Positions 1 through 11,890 of a stretch of DNA of 64,000 nt are shown piece after piece (position 1 is the stretch's first letter; each line of letters opens with the position of its first letter). Location: assembly GCA_026874595.1 (NCBI GenBank), contig CM049322.1, positions 48,649,340-48,713,339 on the forward strand. The letters run 5' to 3'. This stretch comes from Sipunculus nudus (lineage: Eukaryota; Annelida; Sipuncula; Golfingiida; Sipunculidae). A program made the translations under genes and the position numbers. Below the pieces are notes generated by a model, which saw only the letters and a program-made list of their open reading frames with translations, made no database searches and was not told the DNA's origin.

Positions 1-960
1 TATTGATAGCCTTCTAGAAAATTTATTTTTTATTTTTGTATTACTTATATTAAGTTATATAAATTTAACCTTATTTAAGTGGTTGCTAAATTATAAAAAA
101 ATGACATTTTCTCTGTTAATATCAGTGGTATTTTAAAACCGGTGGTATTTGTCAGTCGGATCATTTTAAGACCGACCCTTAACATGATCTGTGCAGCTAA
201 TTTATGTCATTGTTGATAAGTGTGAATATGACGGTCTTTAACACACGTATAGACCACGTGATGAAAACTGTAAAGATAGTAAGCGAAGGAGGACTATAAT
301 ATAACCATACATTATTCTTTGTTAGTTACGTGATGGGTAACTGTTCAGCAATAAACTTTGAAGATAATGTGACAGGTAGTAATATGAAGTAAGAGACAGA
401 AAGTTTGACATAGTAAATGACATGTTAAAGTTGCCCATTCACCTACTTTTTGAAAAAGAAATTGTTTTTTTCTGGCTTCCTCTGTGTATATATTAATGAT
501 CAAAGGGTAATTTTGGCTGTGAAAAGTTCTTATAAACACAGCAATGTTGACAAACGTGAAAAACATGTTACCCTTAGGTGGTAGGCTGCATATATGTGGA
601 GGTAGAAGGATCACTTGTTGCAAAACGCCCTTTACAAAGCTCTCACTCATCTGACTTGCCACAAGATGCCCTTATTGAGTTTGTTTTGATTATTTTGATG
701 GTCCCCCACATATTATAAATACATTGATATAAACAAAACAAGCTACCAGTGTGCAGTGATATTCACGTTTTTCTGGCTTATTTTTTATATAAAAGCTCCA
801 AGGGCTAACTTAAGTTTATAAAGGTCAGATAGGTGATTGGGCCCCTTTAAGTTTAATATAATACATTTATAAGAAGGCATAGTATATTTGATTTAAAGAG
901 TTTTGCAATAGTTAAAACCTTTATTTGATACACTGATGATGTAATGATTGGTAACATGAT
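1..960. other. AT-rich DNA, nothing recognised
   Basis: No convincing open frame, RNA gene or repeat structure is visible. The 105-codon minus frame at 345-662 has no recognisable domain and looks like a chance frame. Confidence 0.5.
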
Positions 961-963
961 ATA

Positions 964-1120
964 TACAGTGGAACCTCGAAATTACGTCCACCAGTGGGAC
1001 CTCGATAAACTGGTCGCATTTCCATCATTGATCGTCTAAGCGAGGTCATATTAAAGAGGAAAAAAGAATCGGGACAATGAACAGTGGTCGTTAAACAGAC
1101 ATCGTTAAACGAGGTTTGAC
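964..1120. mobile_element. pogo/Tc1-like MITE fragment
   Basis: The left end reads TA-CAGTGGAACCTCG and the right end carries the inverse CGAGGTTTGAC, giving imperfect terminal inverted repeats about 155 bp apart. The interior repeats related pieces (GTGGGACCTCGATAAACTGGTCG, GGTCGTTAAACAGACATCG, both shown here only as cues). CAGTGGAACCTCG-type termini are familiar from pogo/Tigger-type non-autonomous elements. There is no coding capacity. The assignment rests on termini only. Confidence 0.5.
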
Positions 1121-2270
1121 GTTTTAATTGGCAAAAAATAATTTGGTAAACATTTAGGGTTATGTTGCAGGATATACATATGAGATATTTATGTCCTTAA
1201 CAAAACCGTTAATGAATTGATTAGAATGGAAAGTGCCATTTTTATATGCTATTTGTATGCTTTTATTTGATGCCGTACCATCACAAGTTAAAATGTTCAT
1301 TATCTGACCCATGTTATGACATTTTTATTGGCTCCATGATAGTACTAGTTCCTTCTCTGTTTCTTTTTCTATATCCATCCCGTATTTATACCATTATTCT
1401 TCCGCTTTGATGGAGAGTTGTGGCATCCGTGACACACTGTACCGTGTTGTTCTGTTGTTCTGTTATATTTTTATACACATTTGCTTTATGAGTTTATTTG
1501 TTGATAAACTGGTAACCGTTGATACTGTATACTCTCGCATATTCGAAATCACAGGGACCGCAGGATTTACTGGCAATATTGGATGTTATTGAATGACTTG
1601 AAGATTGCTTAATGAATATTTACTGAGTGTGTTTAATTATGCCGTTATGCTTCACTGTAACAAAGGTCTCATACACATAGATTCTGATAAAAAAGGAAGG
1701 TTGTCAAGGTGAAAAGACTGACAGCGTCGTGTGTGACAGAACGTGAGTTGAGGACACGCTCAATAAAAAAAAGTTTTTTTGGCAGTTATCATTTTTTAGC
1801 CGTACCCGTATTTTTATTTAAACAAATGGCAAATGGTATAAAGTACTCTATTAAAGTACAGATTTCTAATATTGGAAAAAGTAATCATTTTAGCACTGTT
1901 AGCGTATTGATAGGTGAAAAATTAAACAGGTGCCTAAGAAGAGTTTACAGAAGTTCAGTATTGCTATTGTTAAGAATAGGAGCACGTGAATGTAATAAAT
2001 TATCTGACGAATCTTGTTTCTACATGTTGAATGCATTGTTAACCCTAAATGCAGTTATTAAATTTACATAGAGTATAATGTTAGAGAACACAAACAGTTG
2101 TTAAATGTACATCTGGTTTTATTAATGTTAATATGTGACTTTGTGAATGCTCCAGCTGGTAAGAGTGATGGTGACCACAAAAATAAAGATGTGCTTCTAC
2201 GAAGTGAATTATGCTGTTCTCTTGTGTCCTCTGCGAGTTGCTAACATAGGGCGCCATCTGTAGCTTTTAG
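1121..2270. other. AT-rich DNA, nothing recognised
   Basis: The longest frame (1709-2071) begins with GTG, not a plausible eukaryotic start, and its translation shows no domain. A short ATG frame at 1407-1592 has a hydrophobic stretch but no other support. Confidence 0.45.
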
Positions 2271-2284
2271 CGAACCTGTGAGCT

Positions 2285-3230
2285 AATGTGATGGTGTGGC
2301 GTCGACCGTCGTCCGTCGACTGTCGTCCGTCGTCTGTACGTTAACCCATACTATCCCGAAAACGACAGGAGCTAGCATCACGAAATTTTATGCCAAAATT
2401 AGCCATTTGAAAAACTCTATCGGATTTTGCTTATTTTTTGGCGAACTGCATTTTCTTAGATTTTATAGAGAAAAAGCTAAAAGAAACTTTTAAAATCTTC
2501 TCCGACGAAACGGTCCTGCAAAATTGTTCAATATTTCACAGAAATAATTTCTTATACCTTTTCTCTCAAGTTTGTTCGAATGGTTAAAGTTCGGTGAATT
2601 TTGGCCGAGTTAGTTGAACTTAGTCATCTGTCCAGAAAAGCATACTGAAATGACAATCTCAGAAACGGCCGGAGCTATCATCACCAAATTTTATGCCAGT
2701 GTTAGTCACATGAGTCATATGAAATTCAGGTGTTGGTGGCGCCACCTGCATTGGCCTTTTTTGTAAGGGGTCATCGGTTATCTGTACATTAACCCATAAT
2801 TTGTCAGGAATAGCTGGAGCTAACATCCCCAGATTTTATGCAATAATCTGTCACATATCAAATGTTGTGGGATTCAGCTTATTTATTTTTTTTTTGCTGT
2901 CTGTATTTACTTAGATTTTATAGGGAAAAAGCTGAAAAAGTCTTCTTCTTGTTAACGGTCCAGCCAAATTGTTCAGTATTTTCCAGAAATGATCTTAGAG
3001 GCGAGCCCTCTAAGTTTCTTCAAATGGTTTACATTTGATAATTTTTGGCGGAGTTACGCGAATTTGAACTTAGCCATTTGGCTAAGTAACCATACTGACA
3101 TAGCAATTTCAGAAATGACTGGAGCTAGCATCACCAAGTATTGTGCAAATGTTGGTCACATGACTCATATTTGAAATTTGCAAATTTTGTGGCGCCACCT
3201 ACATTGACCTGTTTTTTTATGGGCAAAAAC
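2285..3230 (-). repeat. dispersed repeat with two about 447-bp tandem units
   Basis: GGAGCTAGCATCAC recurs at about 2370 and 2816 (variant GGAGCTAACATCCC), and a second phase of the same motif at 2672 and 3121, so the unit is about 447 bp and present twice. Each unit contains the self-complementary core GTGGCGCCAC (about 2736 and 3189). The left edge is a CGTC/CCGTCG-rich tract (2297-2340), the inverse of the GACGGACAGACGG tract ending plus-strand relatives at 49.6 and 52.7 kb. This places the element in minus orientation. Confidence 0.7.
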
Positions 3231-3314
3231 CTCAGCTCAAGCTTAAAAATGTTTATGATGAAACTGTCAAGTTGAATCACTTAATTTTTACAAGAATTGT
3301 CCAAGGACATGGTT

Positions 3315-4135
3315 TTTAGCTCAGCTGACTTTAAGTCATCTGAGCTATAGTCGTGGTCCATTGTCCGTCGACGGTCCGTCTGTCCGTCCGTCCGTAGATG
3401 TGGCACGTTTTGAAACCGTAAGACCTATGAATCCAAAATTCGGCATAATGTTAGATGTCCCATAGATCTCCTATCAAGCCGAAAACTGAGTCTTTGCAAC
3501 TTCGTTCCTTTGAGAAATTAAGGAAAAGCTCAATTTTTTTATTAAAATCCTATTTTCACACTTCAGGACTGCCTAATATCAAAACCACTGATCTGTTTTC
3601 CCTCATATTTACCATAAATATTCCTCTATATAGTTCGTATGTACATCCCAGAAATTAAGTCTGTTAAGTATAAATTCTTTACGTTATGATTTTCCTCATA
3701 TATACCATAAATATTCCTCTATATAGTTCTTATGTACATGCCAGAAATTAGGTCAGTATTATATAATTTAAAAAAAGTTATGGGCTCAAACATAATGCAT
3801 TTTGTAAAAAAATCAGGAATGATATTTGATCGCTTAACACAAAAAGTTAAAGCTAAGGACTTTTTTCCAGTAATATAACTTTAATTAATCAAAATTTAAT
3901 TGTATACCTAAAATTAGATCAAAATCTTTTAATTTTTTTAAATATTAGCAAAAATAAAAAATTGGTACCTTAAATTTTGCCCGACTTTGGCCACGGCAGG
4001 TTTTTTTCCTGTAAGTACTGTGGATTTAATTTTCACAGCATGTGCACATAAGGATTTAATCTGTTGAAATCTGAAACTTGAAAATAAAAGCTGCAAAATT
4101 AGGCTAGTTATTGAATTTTTTTAGGCTCTTGTTGT
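3315..4135 (-). repeat. dispersed element with AGCTCAGCTGA terminus
   Basis: It starts TTTTTAGCTCAGCTGAC, then AGTCATCTGAGCTATAG, then a CCGTC-rich tract. It is the reverse complement of most of the element at 51.5-52.8 kb. Shared landmarks include ACCATAAATATTCCTCTATA and the CAGTACTTACAGG-type block near 4010. A local duplication of about 90 bp repeats the ATTCCTCTATATAGTTC segment (about 3620 and 3710). A 67-codon frame (3455-3658) lies inside. Confidence 0.75.
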
Positions 4136-5117
4136 ATTCCCTTGCATTGTCTAGGAGTCCACTATTATTTGGTCACTGTAGGTCATTCAGTGCAGCTCTA
4201 TGCTCTCCAGGCTGTTGGCATAATATTATGCAATCCCATCACTAGGGCAAGCTCTCTCTCCACCGAGTTGAGATTGATTAGGCTGTCTGCAGTTAATACC
4301 ATACCACAGGGAGCCTTTTTTTCTCCCCCCCCCCTCCACCCTATTCTGTTGACAGACCTGTACTATGAACTAGATGAATCTTAAAATTAACATTTTTTTT
4401 TTCAGCAACGAGCAGTAACAACGGAGACCCCTCCCCCCATCCACCCCTTCAATACACATGACTAATAAACAAGATGAATCTTATAATTTTAATGTTAAAT
4501 AAATTCTTTTTGATGAGACTTGGACAATTTTGATTTTTTAAAGTATAAAATTTAAGGAATTTAATCCTTATATTCAAATATGATAAAATATTAGGATCTA
4601 ATGTAAGTGCTAACTGACAAGATTTAAAAAGGTATAAATACTTTGTAGCATTTCATTCATATCTCTTAAAGTTGGCGGGGCCTAGGTGTGAATGACACTG
4701 TTAACTTAGTTTTAAAGTTAGGAATATTGGTCAAACTTTGTGGGATTAATTTTTAACTCATATGGCCATATATTTAACTTTTGAAAACTTAATTACCTTC
4801 ATACATTATTTGTTTATCAAAAGTTACTTTTATATAACACTTACCGGAGGCCTATTTGTTCCCTTGGTGCATCACTAAATGGTTTAGCTCATGTCCATTA
4901 TTCTATAATTTACAGAGTTTCATTTTAGCAGGGCCATTTTCTCATAGCTTTTCTTATGATAATATACATGAAAAACCAAAAGAAATAAACATATTTTGCA
5001 GTTACTAATATTTTCCAAAATGCAGCTGAGCGATGTGACCCATGGGTCCCTTGTTTTCCTAAGAAAGCATTGACCAATAAACCACAGCAAAAATGCACCA
5101 GAATGCAGAAGTAAACA
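4136..5117. other. AT-rich DNA with poly-C tracts and a repeat-edge motif
   Basis: No gene is recognised. C-rich runs occur at 4322-4340 and 4425-4448. At about 5020-5060 there is a minus-strand copy of the edge motif that includes the palindrome GACCCATGGGTC followed by a CAGCTGAG-type block, also found at 10.8, 48.3 and 49.8 kb. Confidence 0.5.
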
Positions 5118-5225
5118 TAGTTTTTTCAATTTTCCAAACCCCCTCCCCCCCTTCGGGGGCTTTGTCCCCTCGCATGCGATTACTGCCCCCTCCCCCTTGC
5201 CATTTGGGTCAAGCTACGGCCCTGG
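5118..5225. repeat. C/G-rich hairpin-forming dispersed repeat
   Basis: CCCCCCCTTCGGGGGCTTTG and the nearby GTCCCCTCGCATGCGATTAC can fold on themselves. The composition is sharply unlike the AT-rich flanks. It is probably a non-autonomous element fragment, with no family assigned. Confidence 0.5.
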
Positions 5226-5599
5226 GCTTTAATATTAAAGTAATTTAGTAAATTAATGTTCTGAATACAGGTAGAGAAAATGTATGCGTAATAAAGTTTA
5301 ATATACACCCTTCAGGTTTTTAAGATTTTAAATAAAGCTCTAGCCTTGCATACTATTAAATGATTTAAGAGACAGCCTTATACCAGGTATCGTTTAGTAC
5401 TTTCTTTTGGCCTAACCATGTATTATCTCATTCTAATTTTAAAAAATTCCCTCCATCTAAGCAGACAGATATTAACTGCTATTACGGCACACTTTTGTTT
5501 GTTATAATGTCCTCATAAATAACCCCTTAAATATACTTATCACGCCCATGCATACACAAGCACGCATACACATGGCCGTAGGGATAGCGCATCCCCCCC

Positions 5600-5630
<31 letters not shown>

Positions 5631-6430
5631 TGCTTCGGCAAATGCTTCAGTATGATAAATAACTTGAGACCGCAGTTGTAGTGCAATTTAAAAGATTAAT
5701 TTTTACGTGTAAGGCTAAATTCGAATAAAGTCGTCAGTTACAATAATGGTGAAGTATTATCAAATAAAGGAAAACAATTCTGGGATTTATTACTACCGGG
5801 AAAAAAATATTTCGTGTACAGGTCGCTCTCAACTATGAAACTCTTAACTATGTAAAAAATACTTTGTACAAATGAGTTTCAAACGAACAACCCGGGACAC
5901 CAAAGATGGTCCTATACACACATTGCAACTGATTAAACAAATAGCTCCACCTTCTTCCTAAGAACAGTCATTATGCACGGGTAGCTAACATTATAATGGT
6001 ATGCAGCTTTAAAATCTCGCAATGCACAATTCCTTGTCCCCTTTTATTGTTTATCACAACACGTATAAAGTATTTGTTTGGCAAACTATGAAGCATTAAG
6101 GACATTGAATAATAATAAAGATAATATAATATATAATAATAAAATGATAAACACAAAAATATATAGGTGAAAGGGCCATGTATACAGTTTTGTATAGATC
6201 GCCATGTGTATGGTCATATGAAAAAGGCTATGATTTTCAAGTAATGTAATAATAATGTATGAATCATTGATAAATGGCAGCTAGAGCGTAGAGAACGGTC
6301 ACATTTGCATAATTTAACGTCATTTTGTGACAACGAGCACGGAATGCGTCGGATATTTATCAAATTTCGATTCCAACTGTGTCCATGTATGGATGAGTGG
6401 AAAGGCTTCACAACACTGGCAAAACACAAC
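5226..6430. other. AT-rich DNA with (CT)n microsatellite
   Basis: Nothing coding is recognised. A (CT)n tract spans 5603-5630 directly after a C8 run. The short frames between 5971 and 6429 show no domain. Confidence 0.5.
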
Positions 6431-6433
6431 CTA

Positions 6434-7265
6434 ACCAGGGGCGGATCCAGGATTAAGGTGAAGGGGGTTCAATGCAGGAGGACTTATGAAAACCCTAAAA
6501 AAAGGGTCCTGAATTCCGATAAGGGGGGGGGGGGGGTTAAGGCCACAAAATTTAGTCTGAAACCCCCAAAACAGGGCACAAATTGTAACCGCTAGACCAA
6601 GAATCTTCTTACTTGACATTCGGAGAGGTCAATGAAAAATCTCCTTGAAAACCTGAAATTAGGCCTCTGTTACCCCTATTCTTCCAGCTATGGGGCTCCA
6701 AAGTACCCCCCCCCCCCCAGAATAATGGCAATTTCATACAAAAGCTCAAGTATCTGAACAACTTATGCATTGATCACCATGATTTTTTGCATGGATATTA
6801 ATCATGGAGTGTTTCATCAGTTTCTGCAGACTGGTGGCGCCACCTGTATTTTTTCGAATTTTTACAATTTTTTTTCTTTATTTTTGAGATCTTTAAAGAT
6901 GCTGTCATCTGTTAACAGGGCATAAATTCTAACCGCTGGACCTTGAATCTTCTTACTTAAAATCCAGAGAGGTCAATGAAAAACCTCTTTGGAAACCTTT
7001 AATTAAGTCTCTGTTACCCATATTCTTCCAGCTATGGGGCTTTGAAGTACCCCCCCCCCCCCCCCAAAAAAAAAAATAGTTGAAAATTTCATAGAAAAGC
7101 TCAAGTATCTGAACACTAATGCATTGGTCACCATGATTTTTTGCATGGATATCAATTGATCATGGAGTGTTTCATCAGTTTCTGCAGACTGGAATCGCCA
7201 CCTGTATTTTTTTTATTTAATGATTTTTTTTTACTCTATTTTTGAGACCTTTGAAGATGTGGTAA
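6434..7265 (-). repeat. minus-strand tandem repeat (about 345-bp units) behind a GGGGCGGATCCAGG edge
   Basis: The block starts with AGGGGCGGATCCAGG and a G14 run. Two units follow: the landmark GGGCA(C/T)AAATT(G/C)TAACCGC occurs at 6574 and 6919, a 345-bp spacing. Each unit has AATCTTCTTACTT, CTCTGTTACCC, a run of 9 or more C, GCATGGATAT and, at 6831-6847 in the first, a TGGTGGCGCCACC core. The same unit in plus orientation makes the arrays at 48.4-49.7 and 52.8-53.4 kb. Confidence 0.8.
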
Positions 7266-8810
7266 TCAGTAAGCACTGACGCCGTATCAGGATTTCAAGC
7301 GACGTGTTATATGACAACCAACATATAGCTGCTTGTTGATCGTATAAGTTTAATAATATCAAACTGATCAATCAATTTATTTATTATTAAATGTGTTTGA
7401 TCGCTTGTAAATGATAAAAACTTTATTTTTTATTTTGGACATTTTTTACAAGTTTCAAGACACATATGACCGAACGGGTCACGTAAAGCTCGGTGCATGG
7501 TGCCTCGGCAAAGGCATTAACATTGGAGAAACAATTAATAGGATTGTAAAAAAAAGCCCACGTGAAAAATCGTTACTCCTTATTGTTGACAATGATCAGA
7601 ATAATTCATTTTCAATTCTTTTGAAATGTCAGATAATTAACAATTAAAAAAATTATACCATGCATTTCAGCATATTTTAATTCTGTGCCCAAATAATATA
7701 AAAAAAAATAGGCTTCGTAATGGCTTCCTTACATTAAACGTGTGTGTTGTATATGTTTTGGGGATATTTTCACTCTGTTTGAATTTTTTTTTAAGTTTTC
7801 TTTTAAGTATCTGTAATGATAAAATGTTAAATTGTTTTAAAAATGTGTATTTGTTGTATAAAATGTGATAAGCAATGTTTTATAAAAAAAAAACAACAAC
7901 AAAAATTCCATGCCAAGTAAGCACACACACACGCATACATATAATTTAAGAGATGTGTTTAAAATGTAATAAGTATGTAAATTTAAGTATGTAATACTTG
8001 TAAATGAAATATGAATATATAACGTGTATACATGTAAATATGGTATATATACATGTATATATATGTGTGTGTGTGTGTGTGTAGATATATAAAGATAGAC
8101 ACTTGTAGTATGTATATAACAAAATATCAAATCAATTACCCAGTCAGTCATAAAGAGAACTCGAAATCTGTTTCAGCAGTCTCTCTCCTTCCTTGTTAGT
8201 ATGATTTGCCATATTGCACTCAAAGATGTTACACTTGAACCTTCAGATGATACACTGGCCGAAGTACTCATGCATTTAGTCCAAATATACCTTACCAAAG
8301 AAAACATATGGGTAATTTTGTATAATTTTAAATGATAATTTATTGTAAATGTACTTTTCTTGGAATTAAATCTGCTATCATGCAGAGTATTATGACTGGA
8401 ATGTATGGTTTCTGGACACATTTGTTTTTCCATATTACACAATTCTTCAATTGGAGGATACTGAAAGTACCCCTGAAATCCAGATAAACGGTTTTACATC
8501 AGCCCAAACAAAAACAGAGCAATTATTCTTAAAATCTTGCTTGTAAATTTTTATTTGCACAAGTAAACCCTAGCTGAGGCAGTATGGCAAGAACTTTACC
8601 TGTAACATTGTCAACATAAAACAGATTAATAATAGCCATGGGGCTATCCGTCTGGTGGAGTGTTATACAGAACTGTATCATACATATATATACTGTGTTT
8701 AATTATAATGTCACTGTGTGTGTGATTTTTATAATGAAACATTACTCTTTCATAATTCATTTAAAAATGTGAATTTCATGCTTTTTATTATATATTTCAA
8801 ATTAATTAAA
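7266..8810. other. AT-rich DNA, one unexplained short open frame
   Basis: A 78-codon ATG frame on plus (7411-7647) has an unusually normal composition in its middle (residues GAWCLGKGINIGET and KSPREKSLLLIVDND), but no family is recognised and no splice signals or partner exons were found. A (TG)n tract is at 8063-8082. The rest is unremarkable AT-rich sequence. Confidence 0.3.
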
Positions 8811-8816
8811 TCTCTC

Positions 8817-8887
<71 letters not shown>
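8811..8887. repeat. compound (CT)n(TA)n microsatellite
   Basis: About 44 bp of CT repeats switch directly to about 32 bp of TA repeats. Confidence 0.95.
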
Positions 8888-8891
<4 letters not shown>

Positions 8892-8956
8892 TTATAAAAG
8901 GAAAGAGTGTAAATTATATAAATAATCAAATGTATGTATCATTTCCATGATGATGG

Positions 8957-8985
8957 CCCCGGGGGGGGGGGGGGGGGGGGGGGGG
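8957..8985 (+). repeat. C4G25 homopolymer tract
   Basis: CCCC is followed by 25 consecutive G at 8961-8985 in otherwise AT-rich DNA. G-runs of this length can form G-quadruplexes. The exact length may be affected by sequencing or assembly. Confidence 0.85.
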
Positions 8986-9299
8986 TACTTAAAATTAGTA
9001 CAACCCTCCATCGGGATGGGTGTGGTACGTATACAGCTTCATTTAAGACTAACCCCGTGTGTGGTACTATAAGGTTACATGTATTTATGAGGTAAGGCCT
9101 GCCAAGTAAAAACTCGCTTTACGAAAAGTATATTAATATATAGTAATACTAATACTACTGCTAAACAAAAAAGGGCTTATCAATGTCAAAACAACAATTT
9201 TGCATTTCTGATTATGAAGCATGTATGTATAAATTATGATAAAAAGAAAGGACCAGCGCTTCATTCATACGACAAAACCAAGTTGCTTATCAGCTGATT

Positions 9300-9870
9300 T
9301 TAGCAGAATTAAAATATGCCACCACGGCACCAGTCACAACATTGTTAATGTTATCACAACAACAAACTTTGTTGCAAAGCGTCGCGGGCGATATTGAACA
9401 AACTCGACCAAGTCAAGATTCACCATCGGCATTTTGTACTACTCTACATTTCCTTGCTATAAATATTATATTAATGAATATTCTCGTTATTTTGATAATA
9501 ATCACCAGATTGAGAATATCCCTTAACATTCCCACAGACTCCATCCTCGATTTTGTACAGCCTGTCACTTCGTCACTGGAATCAAACCTGTTGGCGTGTT
9601 AGCTTGCAGCGGCCGCTGTGTCACCGACTTCTGTTTCTAACAACGTATACATTGCCCAAAATTACATGAGGCTAATGTCGAAGTTGCCATTAATCTACAG
9701 ATCTAAATTCGCCGTTTTATTCTCCTTTAACGTGTCTCAGACATTGTCATCTTACGATGATTCCTCCGTCTCGCATGATTAGATCGACCCGTCGGCCTTG
9801 CTGAAACCACGTGGACGCGCAACCGGGGTTCTGGTTGTGACGTCACACACGTCCCAAGGGCTGTCTCAAC
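9300..9870. other. CpG-richer island with palindromic CRE and an 86-codon frame
   Basis: Against AT-rich surroundings this segment has many CpGs (GCGTCGCGGGCG, AGCGGCCGCT, GTCGGCCTTG, GGACGCGCAACCGG). It contains a full palindromic cAMP-response-type site, GTGACGTCAC at 9837-9846. A plus ATG frame at 9342-9602 predicts 86 residues with one hydrophobic helix (about residues 36-54), but no family is recognised. It could be a promoter with a first exon on either strand or a mobile-element fragment. The base composition is seen directly; the function is inference. Confidence 0.3.
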
Positions 9871-10014
9871 TTTTTCAGGGGGCTCCCAGGACTCTGTTCA
9901 CATATTCGTTCCTATCACGGATAGTAGCTCCTCAATGTCAGACATGTTTACATCAATTCTATTTGTAGGTTCATACCTTTCATATATGCAAAAACACCCA
10001 GAGGGTGGAAGTAG

Positions 10015-10830
10015 ACCTTTAACATGCAGAGAGGTCCATTAAAAATGGCTTGGTCCATTAAAAATAAAGGCATTATAAACAAGCCTAACTATGGGCATGG
10101 CTGGGGAGATGAAAGAAGGAGGCCCGTGAAAAGTCTCTTAGGAAACCTAAAATTAGGTCTCTATTACCCAAATCCTCTGAAATACCCCCAGAGTAATGGA
10201 AAAATGGAAACAAAAGCTCAAGTATCTGAACAACTATATATGCATTGATCACCATGATTCTTTGCATTGATATTGATCAAGGATATGAGGTCACCTGTTA
10301 ACAGGGCACAAATCATATTGACTAGACCTAGAATCTTTCAACCTGACATCCTTGAAGGTCCATGAAAAGTCTTAAAGGAAACCTTAATTAGGTCTCTCTT
10401 ACCCATACCATTTGAGCTATGGCGCTCAAAAGTGCCCTCAAACCAATTTTAAGTTTTAAACAAAAGCAGTGCGCAAATCATAACCATTGGACCTAGAATC
10501 TTCTGATTTGACATCCAGGGAGGTCCATAATAATTAAGTCTCCTTGCAAACTTAAAATTATAGGTGTCTATATATAACTCATATTTTTTTAATTTTTGCG
10601 GCATGTTTGAAGACCCCAGAAATAATGCAAAAACACACAAATTGCGAGATTCCGCAGGAATGGGTGAATGAATTGTCCTAAAATTTGGTGTGCTTATGCG
10701 TCTTAATGAACTTAAGCTAACTTGCATGAATGATGATGCCACCTATATTATCTTAATTAGTTCCCGATGCAAGGACATATTGTCAACATGTCAGTCGGCT
10801 GAGCGCCATGAACCATGGGTCACTTGCTTT
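10015..10830 (-). repeat. minus-strand member of the GGTGGCGCCACC-unit family
   Basis: Decayed units share AGAGGTCCAT, GACCTAGAATCTT and GGGCACAAATCATA landmarks (about 10030, 10300 and 10470). The block ends near 10798-10830 with CGGCTGAGCGCCATGAACC, the minus form of the edge motif also seen at 5.0, 48.3 and 49.8 kb. The short frames inside are repeat-derived. Confidence 0.7.
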
Positions 10831-11305
10831 TTTCCAAAATAAATTTAGTATTTAATGATTAATAAAATAATGACATATGTTACTAGGGAGTGTATGAATT
10901 AAAGTATGACACAATTTTCACAATATGATATATATGACTTCAACTGCCCTTATGAAAATCAGAAAAGCAGAAAATTTAACCCAAACAGTTTTTAATCTGT
11001 GTAACAGAAAAAAATCGTGAATTTGTGTAGCACAAATGTAAACTTAAAAAAAATATTATACTAAAAATATGTTTTAGTGGAATAAATAACAGAACCTGTT
11101 AAGATAAAAAACAGTCTACTAACAATATAGGCACTGCATGGTTTGTGTCGGGAAGCGTCGTGCTTCCCCGATGAACTATGATAAATATTTAATTGACATA
11201 TTGGATTATTTACCAGTTGACAGCCAATTAAAACGGAGCTTTTTTTTTTATTTCTGTTTGCATGTAACTCTTAAACTGATATTTTTTCGCTAGTTCTGGT
11301 CTCTC
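10831..11305. other. AT-rich DNA, nothing recognised
   Basis: No gene or repeat landmark was found. A small GC-richer hairpin, GGGAAGCGTCGTGCTTCCCC, sits at 11150-11169. Confidence 0.5.
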
Positions 11306-11309
11306 GGAG

Positions 11310-11415
11310 AGAATTGTATTTTTGAGCCTCGGGCGGTCCAAGGTAAGGTCTCGGACGGTATTTCTGGAGGCCCGGACGGTTTCGGTCGGGCCCGACGGTA
11401 AAGGATCACACCCGG
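11310..11415 (+). repeat. CGGACGGT-rich dispersed repeat, copy 1
   Basis: GTCTCGGACGGTA, CCCGGACGGTTTCGG and GCCCGACGGTAAA recur, followed by TCACACCC. A relative with the same order of motifs (TCTCGGACGGTGTC, TCCGGACGGTGTCGG, TTCCGGACGGTAAA, then TCACACCC) lies at 62,365-62,475. It is GC-rich in AT-rich surroundings, with no coding capacity recognised. Confidence 0.6.
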
Positions 11416-11456
11416 TTGAAACTTATCCTGGTACCCGTGCAAGTGGTATCAAGCTG

Positions 11457-11574
11457 GTTAAAACCACACTAGACTGGTACCCTGCTCTATTATGGCCCTC
11501 AGCCAAGCATCTATGATTGGCTTAGCGCAGCGGTGCCATAATAGAGCGGGGGTACCAGTCTAAAACCACACCTG
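11457..11574. mobile_element. short foldback palindrome with direct repeats on both sides
   Basis: The left arm (TAGACTGGTACCC...CTCTATTATGGC) and right arm (GCCATAATAGAGC...GGGTACCAGTCTA) are near-perfect inverted repeats around an inner AGCCAA/TTGGCT pair, so about 92 bp can form one hairpin. The 11-mer TAAAACCACAC stands directly before the left arm and again at its right end, as expected for a target-site duplication. This fits a tiny foldback or MITE-type element. Confidence 0.6.
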
Positions 11575-11779
11575 GTTTGTGGCGGCACCTGCCGTGAAGT
11601 ATCCGGATTAATTAACAGCCACAGCTTGAGGGATTTTCTCGAGTTCAGGCATAGCTTCATAACAAACTCCTCTAACTGACCACACTTTAAGGCTGTTGCC
11701 TTCAATTTCAGGATTCAATAGATTAAATCTATATAGGTGCATGGTATAAAAATCAATGCAACGATTTGACAGTTACAGA

Positions 11780-11890
11780 ATGTGCCATGGTCAAATCAGG
11801 GTAGAATTCAAAGTAGTGATTTTACATTTAAGCTAAAACTCTTAAAAAAATAACTTAACAAATCCCTTTCTAATTTCTGGTGTACAGCAA
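11780..11890 (+). repeat. fragment of the TGCCATGGTCAAA element
   Basis: GTGCCATGGTCAAAT and the following AATTTCTGGTGTACAG block match the units at 51.5 and 52.2 kb in the same orientation. Only about 110 bp remain. Confidence 0.5.

Noticed and set aside
1709-2071. 120-codon plus frame
   Set aside because: It begins with GTG, has no domain, and sits in DNA without splice or conservation support.
6305-6619. Frames around the G14 run
   Set aside because: They lie in the GGGGCGGATCC-edged dispersed repeat and are not genes.
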